NCBI GenBank assembly: GCA_038217425.1 | Contig: JBBQPM010000045.1 | Span: forward strand, 1 to 42,059 | Reading direction: 5' to 3' | Source of the DNA: JAIEPT01 sp038217425 | GTDB lineage: Bacteria; Planctomycetota; Planctomycetia; Gemmatales; Gemmataceae | Length of the DNA: 42,059 nucleotides | Translations under genes and position numbers: made by a program | Shown: piece after piece, positions 1-8,710 of the stretch | How the letters are laid out: each line of letters starts with the position of its first letter | How positions within the stretch are numbered: the first letter of the stretch is position 1 | The notes under the pieces: generated by a model | What the model was told of the DNA's origin: nothing | The model's database searches: none | The model's input: only the letters and a program-made list of their open reading frames with translations

Positions 1-140
1 AAAAAGTCGGGGGTGATTTCAAGCGGGTAGGTCTTCACTACACGCCGAGTGGCGGAGGCGGACGTGGGAATTACCAAGGATTGCGAGCGGCGCAAGGGCG
101 AAAATCGTTAGAAAAAAAGTCGAACAGCGTAACTTGGGTT

Positions 141-244
141 AGGCGAGCGGCCGACGTGAGTCGGCCGGTACGTGTGCGTGAGCGGTTGCGATCAGATCTT
201 CGAATGGGATGCTATACCGGCCGACTGACGTCGGCCGCTCGCCT
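141..244. repeat. Paired palindromic element A beside the kinase stop codon
   Basis: Two 30-base arms at 141-170 and 215-244 are inverted copies of each other with one mismatch. Each arm holds a 7-bp hairpin with a 4-base loop: GGCCGAC-GTGA-GTCGGCC at 149-166, and its mirror with loop TGAC at 219-236. The left arm is framed by AGGCGAGC before and CCGGTACGT after the stem. The right arm ends three bases from the stop codon of the leftward sugar kinase (247-249), so in RNA it could act as a terminator or 3' end stabiliser. The same frame occurs at 33282-33315 with a different stem. Bases 1-140 hold no gene I can support; one frame is open from base 3 but has no recognisable product. Confidence 0.85.
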
Positions 245-246
245 TA

Positions 247-1791
247 TTAGGAAAGCTCCTTCTTGCCCGCTGCCAGACGCTTCTCGAATTGCTTGAGCCC
301 TTGGGCGTACGCCCCTTCCCAGGCCGCGGTCGGCTGCACCGGTGCGCGGAACTTCACCATCTGACGCACCGCGTCGGCCACCCGGTAGTCGGCCTTTTCG
401 CCCGCTGATTTGCGGCCCTGGTTTTCCAGCCCGGCGAGCGCCGTCGCGGCGGCGCCCAGCGCCGGGCCCTCGTCCGATCGCAAGCGCTCCAGCGGCCGAA
501 CCAGCACGCTCGACAAAATTTCGCACATCAGTTCGCTCCGCGCCATCCCGCCCGAAACCGAAATTCGGCCGATCGTCTGTCCCGCCTTCTCGTGCTGACG
601 AACGCCGAGCGCGATCAGATACGCGAGCGCCTCGAGGGCTGCGCGGAACTTCTTCCCCGCCTGTCGCGGCGGCGCCGGATCCCAGCCAAATAGCTTCTTC
701 GTGACGCCCAGCGATGGTTCCGAATAGAGGAATGGCAGCACGCTCGTTCCATCGCACCCGGCCGGAACGTTCCGCGCCTCGGCTTCAAGTCCGGCCCAAT
801 CGGGATCCTGACCCACGATCTGATTGAGGAACGAGGCGCCGTTAGTGTAGCAACGCATCCACAGATAAGGGCCCCAGTTGAGCCGCATCGCATCGAGCGA
901 ATCCGTGGTCGGCAATTGCTTCGACGAGGAGTTGACGACCGCGGAACTGCCGAGGATGATCGCCATCTGCCCGGCATCAACCGCGCCGCCGCCCACCAAC
1001 CCCGCTTGCTGGTCGTCCGACGTTGGGAAGATCATCGGCCGAGCGGTAAGCCCGGCGTCCAGCGCCAATCCGTCCGCCAGCGGACCGACCGGCGTGAAGT
1101 GATCGACGATTTTGGGCAGTTGCTTCCACGCCAGTCGGCGATACTCGGGATGGGCCAGGGCGTCCAGCATCTCCTGGTTCCATTTACCGGTGCGAAAGTC
1201 CATGATACCGGTCGACGCGGCCGACGAGACGCTGCACGTATCGAAGTTTCCCGTCAAATACCCCGCGGCCAGGCTGCCGTGCGACAGGATCTTCGAGGTC
1301 GCTTGCCAGTCCGCTTCGGAGAGATTCGCTTCGTCCTTGACGAGATGGCTAAGGGAGTAACGAATCGCCCAGGGGGCGCCGATCTTTTCGCGGACGCGCT
1401 TTTGCCCGCCGAGCCGTTTGACGCCGACGGCGTGGTACTCGGCCAGTGTCTGATCGTTCCAGCAGATGGCCCGGCGAACTTGATTGTTGAAACCGTCGAT
1501 ACGGCCGGCAGTATGATGCGTCGCGGAGATGCCGCCGGCAACCCAATCGTGCGCCCGGCCCAAAATCTGCAGCTTCTTCGCGAGTGCCCGGGTGGAGGCG
1601 CGGGCCTGGCCTTCGAGTTGCTGCAGGCTCAACTCGCTGACGCCGTCTGCGGTCCAGAGGTCGGTCGCCAGGCGAACCTCCGCGAGCTTATCCCCGTCGA
1701 TCGTGAACGCCAGGCATTTGACGCCGCTGGTGCTGAAATCCCAGCCGGCAAGAATCGACGACGGCGAAACGTAACGGAGAGCCTGATGCAT
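247..1791 (-). CDS. FGGY-family carbohydrate kinase (xylulokinase-like)
   Basis: A 514-residue protein that should phosphorylate a ketose or polyol with ATP in the cytoplasm; D-xylulose is the best guess. The N-terminal FGGY domain opens with GWDFSTSGVK (16-25), the phosphate-binding loop. GISATHHTAGRID and AICWNDQ follow the xylulokinase pattern, and DDQQAGLVGGG holds the likely catalytic Asp before the ATPase half. The C-terminal half has the family signature SVSGGMARSELMCEIL. Length fits the family. I chose the ATG at 1791 because AAGGG lies nine to ten bases before it; a TTG at 1815 would add eight residues with no better site. It is last in a leftward run behind the two GT87 genes, 27 bases after the nearer one, and ends in palindromic element A. 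Exact substrate is not certain, and its link to the glycan genes is only positional. Confidence 0.85.
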   Translation of the reverse strand: MHQALRYVSPSSILAGWDFSTSGVKCLAFTIDGDKLAEVRLATDLWTADGVSELSLQQLEGQARASTRALAKKLQILGRAHDWVAGGISATHHTAGRIDGFNNQVRRAICWNDQTLAEYHAVGVKRLGGQKRVREKIGAPWAIRYSLSHLVKDEANLSEADWQATSKILSHGSLAAGYLTGNFDTCSVSSAASTGIMDFRTGKWNQEMLDALAHPEYRRLAWKQLPKIVDHFTPVGPLADGLALDAGLTARPMIFPTSDDQQAGLVGGGAVDAGQMAIILGSSAVVNSSSKQLPTTDSLDAMRLNWGPYLWMRCYTNGASFLNQIVGQDPDWAGLEAEARNVPAGCDGTSVLPFLYSEPSLGVTKKLFGWDPAPPRQAGKKFRAALEALAYLIALGVRQHEKAGQTIGRISVSGGMARSELMCEILSSVLVRPLERLRSDEGPALGAAATALAGLENQGRKSAGEKADYRVADAVRQMVKFRAPVQPTAAWEGAYAQGLKQFEKRLAAGKKELS

Positions 1792-1818
1792 ACGCGAAAT
1801 CCCTTGTAGAAACAATCG

Positions 1819-3132
1819 TTAACATGTCTCGCCGTCGCTTCCGAGGGGCTCAAGCGAACGTTCGTGCTCTACCTCACCGCGACGCGCGACGGTCCATAGT
1901 GCCAGGTAAACCAGAAACGCGATCATCAAGAGCGGCATCTTGAGCTTGTACGGAGCGAAGATCAGGGCGTTCACGATCCCGAGCACGGCAAGTAACCAAC
2001 TCGCTGAAATCCCCGGGCTGGAGACGGCCTCGACCGCCCGCGACAGCAGCAACATCGTGGGCAGGATCTGAATCACGAGTTTATAATCATGACTCGTGCC
2101 CGGCACCAGGCACATGACCTGACACGCCATGCCGATCAGCGCAATTTCGGCCAATGTAAACTCAGTACGCGGGGCGGAAGGAGATTTCGAGAACGTCCAA
2201 AGGTTGCCGCGACGAAATGAATCGACGAGCCAAGCCCCCGCAAATGCGGCGAGCGTTCCGTACTTCAAGCACTTCGTGATCGTTTCCCGATAGGAATCGC
2301 TCCAGGCGGGAAAAAGGAACATGAAGTATCCTTGAAACGAATGATTCCCCTCCCAACTCGCCAATGGAGCCATCAACGGCTTCACGTTTTCGAGAAAACC
2401 AATAAGCCCCGCCAGCCCGAAAGTAAAGAGAGCCCCGATATTGAGAATTCCGAACAATAAGGCGAACCTCCATCCGGCCCGGTTAAGCAGCAGAAAAACC
2501 AGCAGGCCCGGATAAATCTTGATCTGCGTCGCCAATGTCAGAAATACGGTTGCCAGGAAGAATCGTCCGTTCTGCAAGGCGGCGAGGAATGCGCAGGCGA
2601 TGCCAAGGGAGACCAGATCGCTATTGCCTCGTTCGAGAGAAAAGACGACCGGATACGTGTGATTAAATAGTGCCCAGAAGATAACGGATGCGGCGAGAGC
2701 GCCCGATCTCGGCGAGTCGCGGACCGGCTGGCATTCATTGACGAGCCAGTGAATACTGAAGAACAGAAACCCCTGAAGCATGATGGAAAAAATAAAGTAA
2801 GCTAAGTTCTCTGAAACGAGCGAGAACGGCCAGTACAACACGATCATGAACGGAGGATAGTTGGCGCCTTGCCTCATGAAGGAGTCCAGACCTTCTGAGA
2901 GCGCTCGCCCCCATTGATGGACGCAGCGAAAATCGCCGCCCTCTTTCTCGTGTACAGGAACGCCGTGTCCCTCGCGGAAAGACGAGAATCCCGGCGCTCG
3001 TACGTGGGTTCGGGTGCGATACAATTGGTACGCACACGTCAACACCGTGACGAACAATATCAGATACGCCGCCGTACTGGAAAGCCGCGGAGCGCCTCTT
3101 GCCGCCGGCAACGAAGTCGAAATACTGTTCAT
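1819..3132 (-). CDS. GT87-like (DUF2029) membrane glycosyltransferase, copy 1
   Basis: A 437-residue polytopic membrane protein with about ten hydrophobic segments, the GT-C fold expected of GT87 enzymes, which move a sugar from a polyprenyl-phosphate donor onto a glycan outside the cytoplasmic membrane. After the first membrane segment lies GGDFRCVHQWGRAL, whose acidic residue sits where GT-C enzymes keep their catalytic Asp. Later blocks LERGNSDLV, ATQIKIYPGLL, GNHSFQGYF and SHDYKLVIQILP recur in the next gene, so the two are tandem paralogues. Start at ATG 3132 has GAGGAA six bases upstream; an in-frame TTG at 3156 is less likely. The gene is visibly less GC-rich than its neighbours. Substrate is unknown; the DPM1-like gene at 5805-6542 is the obvious source of a donor. 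Confidence 0.75.
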   Translation of the reverse strand: MNSISTSLPAARGAPRLSSTAAYLILFVTVLTCAYQLYRTRTHVRAPGFSSFREGHGVPVHEKEGGDFRCVHQWGRALSEGLDSFMRQGANYPPFMIVLYWPFSLVSENLAYFIFSIMLQGFLFFSIHWLVNECQPVRDSPRSGALAASVIFWALFNHTYPVVFSLERGNSDLVSLGIACAFLAALQNGRFFLATVFLTLATQIKIYPGLLVFLLLNRAGWRFALLFGILNIGALFTFGLAGLIGFLENVKPLMAPLASWEGNHSFQGYFMFLFPAWSDSYRETITKCLKYGTLAAFAGAWLVDSFRRGNLWTFSKSPSAPRTEFTLAEIALIGMACQVMCLVPGTSHDYKLVIQILPTMLLLSRAVEAVSSPGISASWLLAVLGIVNALIFAPYKLKMPLLMIAFLVYLALWTVARRGEVEHERSLEPLGSDGETC

Positions 3133-3221
3133 GCATGGTTCCTCGCGAGACGCCAAAGCCGTCGGATAGTCCCTCCACTATCCCGACGGCGGCTTCTTCA
3201 TACCGTGTTGCCACTCGAAAT

Positions 3222-4514
3222 TTAGGCTACCGCCGCACGCGGTTCTTCCGCAGATCCGCCGCGGGTCGACACGATCCAAAGCGTCAAATAGCCGAAGAAC
3301 GTGATCACCAAAAGAGGCATTTTGAAGTGGTACGGGCTGAAGATCAGGGCATTGAGAATGCCCAACAGGACGAGAATCAAATTCGCGAACCTTTCGTGGC
3401 GTGAGATGGTTTCGACGGAACGCGATAAGAGCAGCAGCGCGGGCAAAATTTGAATGACCAGCTTATAGTCGTGGCTCGTGGCCGGCAGGAGACACATGAT
3501 TTGGCAAGCCATGCCGATGAGCCCGACGTCGCCGAGCGATAGGTGCGTGACTTGCTCCGTGCGAGGCTTCGAGAAGGTCCAAAGGTAGCCCCTGCGGATC
3601 GCGTCGAACGACAAAATCGCCGCGAAGCTTCCCAGGAAACCATACTTCAGAATGCTCGTCGTCAGTTCTCGATTGACGACATCCCAGCTCGGAAATGCGT
3701 AGATGAAGTAACCTTGGAACGAATGATTGCCGGCCCAGCTAACGTCGGGATGCATAAGCCTGTCGAGGCCTTCCAGGAAGTTGACGAGTCCGACCCAGCC
3801 GAGCGCAAACAGGGCGGCGACGTTTAGTATGGTGAAGATGAATACGAACTTCCATCCCGCCCGCTTGAGCAGCAGAAATACTAACAGTGCGGGGTAGATC
3901 TTGATCTGCGTCGCCATAAAGAGTGCGGCCGTCGCCCAGTAGAAACATCCTCTTTGCAGCGCCGCCAAGAAGGCGCAGGCAAATCCTAGTGCCACCAGAT
4001 CGCTGTTGCCCCGCTCCAACGAAAAGACGACGGGATAGGTGTGATTGAAGAAGGCCCAGAACGCGCCGGCTCCTACCCAAACCCACCCGCTGGCTATGTT
4101 TCGGGAGTCCAGGCATTGCTTGAGGATCGAGTAAATACTGTAGAACATGAAGCCTTCCAAGATCCAAACGAAGAGGAAGTAAGCCATGTTCTCGGAAACG
4201 AGCGAGAGGGGCCAATACAAAAGAATCATCAGCGGAGGATAGGTATTTCCGAGCTTGAGGAATTCATCCATGCTTTGGCTTAACGCTCGGCCCCACATGT
4301 GTACGCATCGGAAGTCGATGCCGGCGCGGTCGGCGCAGTAGATGTTATGGCCCTCGCGGAATTTCGCGGCGCGATCGTAGCGGACCGGACTTCTCGTACG
4401 GTACAGATGGTACGAAGAGGTCGTGACCATAACGAACATTACCAGGTAAATCATGGTGCGCGGAAGCGTACGAAAGTCAAACAGTTCCTGAACCGATGCC
4501 AGTGCGGCTTTCAT
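3222..4514 (-). CDS. GT87-like (DUF2029) membrane glycosyltransferase, copy 2
   Basis: A 430-residue multi-pass membrane protein and close paralogue of the gene that follows 89 bases downstream. Shared blocks include DFRCVHMWGRALSQ, YWPLSLVSENMAYF, LERGNSDLVALG, ATQIKIYPALLVFLLL, GNHSFQGYF and SHDYKLVIQILP. The expected role is polyprenyl-phosphate-sugar dependent glycosyl transfer at the outer face of the inner membrane. The reading frame stays open for another 102 codons upstream, but that stretch does not look like protein; ATG 4514 has GGGGAG about nine bases before it and leads straight into the first membrane segment. A weak leftward promoter candidate (TTCGAT, 17 bases, TATACC; 4569 to 4541) sits just upstream in the 244-base gap after rfbE. 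Lower GC than the flanking genes suggests a different origin. Confidence 0.75.
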   Translation of the reverse strand: MKAALASVQELFDFRTLPRTMIYLVMFVMVTTSSYHLYRTRSPVRYDRAAKFREGHNIYCADRAGIDFRCVHMWGRALSQSMDEFLKLGNTYPPLMILLYWPLSLVSENMAYFLFVWILEGFMFYSIYSILKQCLDSRNIASGWVWVGAGAFWAFFNHTYPVVFSLERGNSDLVALGFACAFLAALQRGCFYWATAALFMATQIKIYPALLVFLLLKRAGWKFVFIFTILNVAALFALGWVGLVNFLEGLDRLMHPDVSWAGNHSFQGYFIYAFPSWDVVNRELTTSILKYGFLGSFAAILSFDAIRRGYLWTFSKPRTEQVTHLSLGDVGLIGMACQIMCLLPATSHDYKLVIQILPALLLLSRSVETISRHERFANLILVLLGILNALIFSPYHFKMPLLVITFFGYLTLWIVSTRGGSAEEPRAAVA

Positions 4515-4758
4515 CTTCGCGATCTCCCCAAAAGTAGTGCGGTATATTGAGCGAATGAGGACGATCGAAGTCCCCACGCCGGCAACCGCGACACAGCGCA
4601 GGCCCCGGGCCGCTTTTCGCTGGACTTTAGCGAAGCAGGTGCAGAAAAACAAGCGAAAGTTCAGCTCGGATGCTCGCCGACGATCGCGATTATCTCCGCA
4701 TGTAATAACCCCGATTCGATGCATGATGCTGGCAATTCCCGAGATAGTGCAATCGAAC

Positions 4759-5808
4759 TCAAGCTGCGATTGCCGGCCTGATGCGCCCGGCGACTTCTCG
4801 TTCCCACGCCAGGATCGCATCGACGCCTTGATCGCTCGTTATCCGGGGCGACCAGTGCAGCAAGCGCTCGGCCTTGCGAATGTCTGCCACGAAGAACTTC
4901 TGATCGCTATGCCGCCACGGAAGCTGATTGTACTTGAGCTTCACGCCGAGCTTTGCCTCCAGGCAGGCGAACAACTCTAGCAGCGAAAGGCTGTTCGCCA
5001 TGCCGCCGCCCAGGTTGAACGCCTGGCCTTGCACCGAGTCGATATGATCGACGGCGGCGAGATAGAATCGGACGGCGTCGTCGGCGTGCAGGAGGTCGCG
5101 TACCTGTTTGCCGTCGCCGGAAATAGTGAATGCCTCGCGGTTTGGATTCTCGCGAACCTGCAACGCTTGTCGGCAGAACCAGCCGACCCAGCCCTGGTCG
5201 AATGTCGCGAACTGCCGGCTGCCGTAAATGGTCGAATGGCGGAAGACGACGGTTTTGAGACCGAAGCAACGAGCATAATCGAGCACGTACTGGTCCGCCG
5301 CCCCTTTGGAACATCCGTAGGGAGTATGGAAGTCCAGCGGAGCGGACTCGTCGATGCCGTATTGCGAATTGCGAGGCTGATAACGACTTGCAGTTTGCTC
5401 CAGATCGAGCCCCCGGATATCGCCGTAAACTTTGTTGCTCGATGAGTAAACGACCGTCGCCTCCGGCGCGTGCTTGCGGACAGCTTCGAGCAGGTTCATC
5501 GATCCGAGAACGTTGACTTCGAAGTCGAGGCGTGGCGACTGCATCGACGTCGTCATCGCCACTTGGCCGGCGAGATGAAAAATCGCGTGCGGCTTGAGTT
5601 TGGCGACTGCTGTATCGACGTCGAAAGCGTTTCGGACATCGCCCCAGACGAAACGGACTGGTCCGAGCGATTCAAGCCAGGCGAGATTCTTCTCCGCGCC
5701 GAGGCGGGAGAGATTGTCGAAAACAGCGACGTCGTTTCCTTGGTGGAGCAAATGCGCCGCAAGGTTGGAACCGAGAAAGCCGCAACCGCCTGTGATCAAG
5801 AAACTCAT
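4759..5808 (-). CDS. rfbE: CDP-paratose 2-epimerase (CDP-tyvelose forming)
   Basis: A 349-residue extended short-chain dehydrogenase that inverts C2 of CDP-paratose to give CDP-tyvelose, using tightly bound NAD. The Rossmann loop is ITGGCGFLGSN at the N-terminus. YSSSNKVYGD and YGCSKG (Tyr-x3-Lys) form the catalytic centre. The block HSTIYGSRQFATFDQGWVGW is characteristic of tyvelose epimerases and sets the family apart from generic UDP-glucose epimerases. SGDGKQVRDLLHADD is the nucleotide-sugar binding loop. Its ATG overlaps the stop of the GT2 gene by four bases (ATGA), which indicates translational coupling. With the rfbF, rfbG and rfbH genes nearby, the assignment as RfbE is well supported. 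A related 2-epimerase acting on another nucleotide sugar is the main alternative. Confidence 0.82.
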   Translation of the reverse strand: MSFLITGGCGFLGSNLAAHLLHQGNDVAVFDNLSRLGAEKNLAWLESLGPVRFVWGDVRNAFDVDTAVAKLKPHAIFHLAGQVAMTTSMQSPRLDFEVNVLGSMNLLEAVRKHAPEATVVYSSSNKVYGDIRGLDLEQTASRYQPRNSQYGIDESAPLDFHTPYGCSKGAADQYVLDYARCFGLKTVVFRHSTIYGSRQFATFDQGWVGWFCRQALQVRENPNREAFTISGDGKQVRDLLHADDAVRFYLAAVDHIDSVQGQAFNLGGGMANSLSLLELFACLEAKLGVKLKYNQLPWRHSDQKFFVADIRKAERLLHWSPRITSDQGVDAILAWEREVAGRIRPAIAA

Positions 5809-6542
5809 GCTGCACCTCGCGCCTTACGGATTTGCCATTTGAACCGCGTCAATCGCACCAGCGTACCGAAGTAGCTGAATGCGAAGCGAACCAGACTGCG
5901 TTTGCTCGAGCCGGCCTTTCGTCGTTCGAAGACGATCGGCACTTCATACGCCACGCGATTCACCGGCCCGAACAGAAGTTTGATCAGTATTTCTTCGACA
6001 ATGTCGAAGTTATCCGAAACCAGCTTCGTCGATTTCAAATGCTCGGCTTGATAGAGCCGTAGACTATTGGAAACGTCGCGGCACTTCAGACCCAAGAACA
6101 GTCGAAAAACGACGTTGACGAGCCAGCTCAGGAAGATGAGGATCTTCGGATTTTCCGTGCCGCCGCCGGCGACGTATCGGCTGCCGACGATGATATCGCC
6201 CTTGTCGCGGTTGTCCCAAAGGAGTCGAACCAGGTCGGGATTGTGCGAACCGTCGGCATCCATGAAAAGCAGATGTCGCCCCTTCGCCGACGCAATGCCG
6301 GACCGGACGGCGTCGCCGAACGAGTTGCCCCCGGTCCGGTGAATGTGCTGTACGCCTAGCTCGCTGCAAATGGCGGCGGTATCGTCGAGCGGCTGTTCGG
6401 AATCGACGATGAGAATCGCCGTCGTCACCTGCAACGAATCGGCGACGCGGCGCAATTGCGGCAGGAGCGTTTCCAGAGATTCCGCCTCGCGGTAAGCGGG
6501 GAGGACGATCGTCAAATCGACTTCGTCAGATGTTGGGGGCAT
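5805..6542 (-). CDS. GT2 glycosyltransferase, polyprenyl-phosphate sugar synthase (DPM1-like)
   Basis: A 245-residue GT2 enzyme resembling dolichyl-phosphate mannose synthase, which transfers a sugar from a nucleotide donor to a polyprenyl phosphate on the cytoplasmic side. It opens with DLTIVLPAYREAESLETLL. The metal-binding DxD is in LLFMDADGSHNPD, and IIVGSRYVAGGG follows as usual for the group. One hydrophobic stretch lies near ILIFLSWLVNVVFRLFLGL, but the long C-terminal membrane domain of some relatives is absent. The usual IVDDxS motif is changed to IVDSEQPLDD. ATG 6542 has GGAG eight bases upstream and overlaps the previous gene by 17 bases, while the end overlaps rfbE by four. The product is a plausible donor for the two GT87 proteins in the same operon. 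Which sugar it carries is not known. Confidence 0.8.
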   Translation of the reverse strand: MPPTSDEVDLTIVLPAYREAESLETLLPQLRRVADSLQVTTAILIVDSEQPLDDTAAICSELGVQHIHRTGGNSFGDAVRSGIASAKGRHLLFMDADGSHNPDLVRLLWDNRDKGDIIVGSRYVAGGGTENPKILIFLSWLVNVVFRLFLGLKCRDVSNSLRLYQAEHLKSTKLVSDNFDIVEEILIKLLFGPVNRVAYEVPIVFERRKAGSSKRSLVRFAFSYFGTLVRLTRFKWQIRKARGAA

Positions 6543-7497
6543 GATAGTCACTCCGAGGCCGAGGCAATTGCAAAAAAGGAAAGCGACGGCGAGCGAGTTC
6601 CCACACGCTCGCCGCCAAGTTGCGACGAGGATGCCAGCCGAGGTACTGTCGGGCCCGGCTGCAATCGCCCACCAGGTGCGCCGGTTCACCCGCGGGCAAC
6701 GGCTTTTGGCCCCAATGCAGTTCGACTTCGAGATGCAGCGTTTCGCACAACTCGGCCAGTAGCGCTCGCAGCGGCGTTTCGCGGCCGCTGCCCAGATTCC
6801 AGATTTCGATGAGATCCTCGCGCTGATGCGTCAAACAGGAAGCCATCCCTTCCGCCACGTCGGCGGCGCTGCAATAATCGCGGACCTGCAGGCCGGACGT
6901 AAGCGTCATCGGCGTGCGGCCTACCGCTGCTTGAAGCAGTCCGTAGATCAATCCTCCCGGTCGTTCGTGGGGACCGGAGAAAGAAAAGGGCCGAACGATG
7001 GTCAGCGGGCGTTTGGCTTCCAATGCGGCTGCTTGCAAAAGAGAATCGGCGGCAGCTTTGCTCGCGCCATAGCCGTGACGCGTTTCGAGGGGATCGCTTT
7101 CACGCAACGGCCGACCTTGATCGCGGTACGCCAGTCCTGAGCTTGCGTACAAGAACTGACATCCCGGGACTCGGCCTGCCTGTTCAAACAATCGCAAGCT
7201 GACGTTGACGTTAAACTCGACGAGATCGCGTAACGTCGGTCGCGGGGGCCTGACGCCCAGCACCGCCGCGTGAAGGATCCAGTCGGGGCGCTCGCGCTCC
7301 AGAACCTGCGAGGTTCGCTTCTCATCTTGCAAATCGCAAGAAACATAATGTACGCGTTCGTGCGGCGGCAGATCATGGGGGCCGCGCGTCAGCGCAACTA
7401 CTTCGATCGGAGACGTCTTTTCGTCCAGAAAGACGTCCAGGAGAGTTCGGCCCAAAGAACCGGTTGCTCCCGTCAGTAGTACCTTCAGCCGACGCAT
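6526..7497 (-). CDS. NAD(P)-dependent reductase/epimerase, likely CDP-paratose synthase (RfbS-like)
   Basis: A 323-residue extended short-chain dehydrogenase. The cofactor loop is VLLTGATGSLGRTLL, the serine motif YASSGLAY, and the catalytic pair YGASK. The block LTSGLQVRDYCSAADVAEG resembles the LTSGLQxRDF segment of RfbS and abequose synthases, which reduce the 4-keto group of CDP-4-keto-3,6-dideoxyglucose. Placed first in the leftward operon with rfbE, and divergent from rfbF-rfbG-rfbH, it fills the one reductase step needed between RfbH and RfbE. ATG 7497 has GGAGAG seven bases upstream; the TTG 24 bases earlier is not favoured. Sequence alone cannot separate paratose (RfbS) from abequose or another 4-reductase, so the specific name rests on context. 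Confidence 0.62.
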   Translation of the reverse strand: MRRLKVLLTGATGSLGRTLLDVFLDEKTSPIEVVALTRGPHDLPPHERVHYVSCDLQDEKRTSQVLERERPDWILHAAVLGVRPPRPTLRDLVEFNVNVSLRLFEQAGRVPGCQFLYASSGLAYRDQGRPLRESDPLETRHGYGASKAAADSLLQAAALEAKRPLTIVRPFSFSGPHERPGGLIYGLLQAAVGRTPMTLTSGLQVRDYCSAADVAEGMASCLTHQREDLIEIWNLGSGRETPLRALLAELCETLHLEVELHWGQKPLPAGEPAHLVGDCSRARQYLGWHPRRNLAASVWELARRRFPFLQLPRPRSDYHAPNI

Positions 7498-7610
7498 TCC
7501 GCGGCTCTCCAAAAAATTCAAGCACCTCTGCAGTCGCCGCGAGAAATAGCGAGGGTCTCGGGAAAAAACAAGTCGAACTTGACGGCAGCTTGGCGCGGGA
7601 AAAGTACAGG

Positions 7611-7639
7611 TTGTTTTTTTGCAATCGGCAAGCTAATAT
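7611..7639 (+). promoter_or_regulatory. Putative sigma-70-type promoter for rfbF
   Basis: TTGTTT (7611-7616) and TAATAT (7634-7639) are separated by exactly 17 bases, in the 182-base divergent region between the RfbS-like gene and rfbF. Transcription would start near 7646, giving a leader of about 34 bases with GAGG six bases before the rfbF ATG. The leftward operon must have its own promoter in the same region, but no clear one is seen. Confidence 0.45.
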
Positions 7640-7679
7640 TCGCCCCGGACACGCCGAGGAACTCAGGACGAGGTCACTT

Positions 7680-8480
7680 ATGCAAGTAGTCATTTTGTGC
7701 GGCGGACAAGGAACGAGAATCCGAGACGTCTCCGATGATATCCCTAAGCCGATGATTCCGATCGGCGGGAAACCGATACTTTGGCACATCATGATGGGAT
7801 ACGCGCAGCACGGCTATAAAGACTTCGTTTTGTGCTTGGGCTACAAGAGTTGGGCGATCAAGCGATTTTTCCTCGACTATCATCTCGCCGGTGCCGACGT
7901 CACTGTGAGCCTCGATCGGCCGAACGACCTTCGCATTCATACGCCCAACAACTGTGAAGACTGGCGCGTCACGCTGGTCGAAACTGGCCTGGAAAACATG
8001 ACCGGCAGCCGCGTCAAGCAAGTCGAAAAATACATCGTCGGCAATACTTTCTTGCTCACGTACGGCGACGGCGTTTCAGACGTCGATATTCCTCGACAGG
8101 TCGCTTTTCATCGCGAACACGGCAAGATCGGCACCGTTACCACGGTTCAGCCGCCGGGCCGATATGGCGAGATTCAAGTCGAAGGGAGCCAGGTCGTGGA
8201 GTTCATGGAGAAGCCGCTGCTGTCCGCGGGTCGAATTAGCGGGGGGTTTTTCGTCTTGCAGCGGTCGATTTTCAGTCGTTTGCGGAACGACCCGGAGTTG
8301 ATCTTCGAACAAGAACCGCTGATGAGCCTGACCCGCGACGGCGAACTGATGGCATACGACCACCAAGGGTTCTGGCACGCGATGGATAGTAGTCGAGACT
8401 TCAGCTACTTGAACGGATTATGGAACAAAGGCGGACCGTGGGCGACGTGGCTGAAACCCGCCGCACGGTTGGCGGCGTAA
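7680..8480 (+). CDS. rfbF: Glucose-1-phosphate cytidylyltransferase
   Basis: A 266-residue nucleotidyltransferase that joins CTP and alpha-D-glucose-1-phosphate to form CDP-glucose, the entry step to 3,6-dideoxyhexoses. The N-terminal signature is MQVVILCGGQGTRI followed by DIPKPMIPIGGKPILWHIM. The segment ILWHIMMGYAQHGYKDFVLC and the ending FWHAMDSSRDFSYLNGLW are typical of RfbF rather than of RmlA or GalU. The length is close to the enteric enzyme. The frame is open from 7464, but ATG 7680 has GAGG six bases upstream and begins exactly at the conserved N-terminus. It is the first of three rightward pathway genes, although a 230-base gap separates it from rfbG. Confidence 0.93.
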   Translation: MQVVILCGGQGTRIRDVSDDIPKPMIPIGGKPILWHIMMGYAQHGYKDFVLCLGYKSWAIKRFFLDYHLAGADVTVSLDRPNDLRIHTPNNCEDWRVTLVETGLENMTGSRVKQVEKYIVGNTFLLTYGDGVSDVDIPRQVAFHREHGKIGTVTTVQPPGRYGEIQVEGSQVVEFMEKPLLSAGRISGGFFVLQRSIFSRLRNDPELIFEQEPLMSLTRDGELMAYDHQGFWHAMDSSRDFSYLNGLWNKGGPWATWLKPAARLAA

Positions 8481-8710
8481 TGTCGAGGCGACCATTCTCG
8501 GCAAATGAACCGATGGCGGGCGAGAACTTCGCGAAGTTTTTCGGTTCGGCGTGCCGCATCAGTTTTCGCGCGAATGCGCGAACTATGCATTCTTGATGCG
8601 TGAGCATCACCTCGACGTCGCGGCCATTGTGGGCCAAGTGCAAACGTTTATTGAGCAGCGACGGAACCGCGTCCGAGCGGCCGCCTAATCTCTCTTAGGA
8701 ATCGACTCGT
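8481..8710. other. 230-base gap with possible degraded coding remnants
   Basis: Between rfbF and rfbG two short frames look faintly like protein. One starts at an ATG overlapping the rfbF stop (8480) and runs 38 codons to 8593. The other is about 27 codons ending in a TAA near 8688. They lie in different frames and I recognise neither. They may be remains of one broken gene, or chance. No strong terminator is seen, so rfbG could still be read from the rfbF promoter. Confidence 0.3.

Noticed and set aside
1..140. A frame open from base 3 that might be the end of a plus-strand gene
   Set aside because: It runs straight through the palindromic element to 296 and into the kinase gene, has no similarity I recognise, and could be chance.
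916..1809. A 297-codon plus-strand frame inside the sugar kinase gene
   Set aside because: Antisense shadow of a well-supported FGGY kinase.
4515..4820. N-terminal extension of the second GT87 gene by 102 codons
   Set aside because: The stretch overlaps the end of rfbE, is not membrane-like and is absent from the paralogue; ATG 4514 has a good ribosome site.
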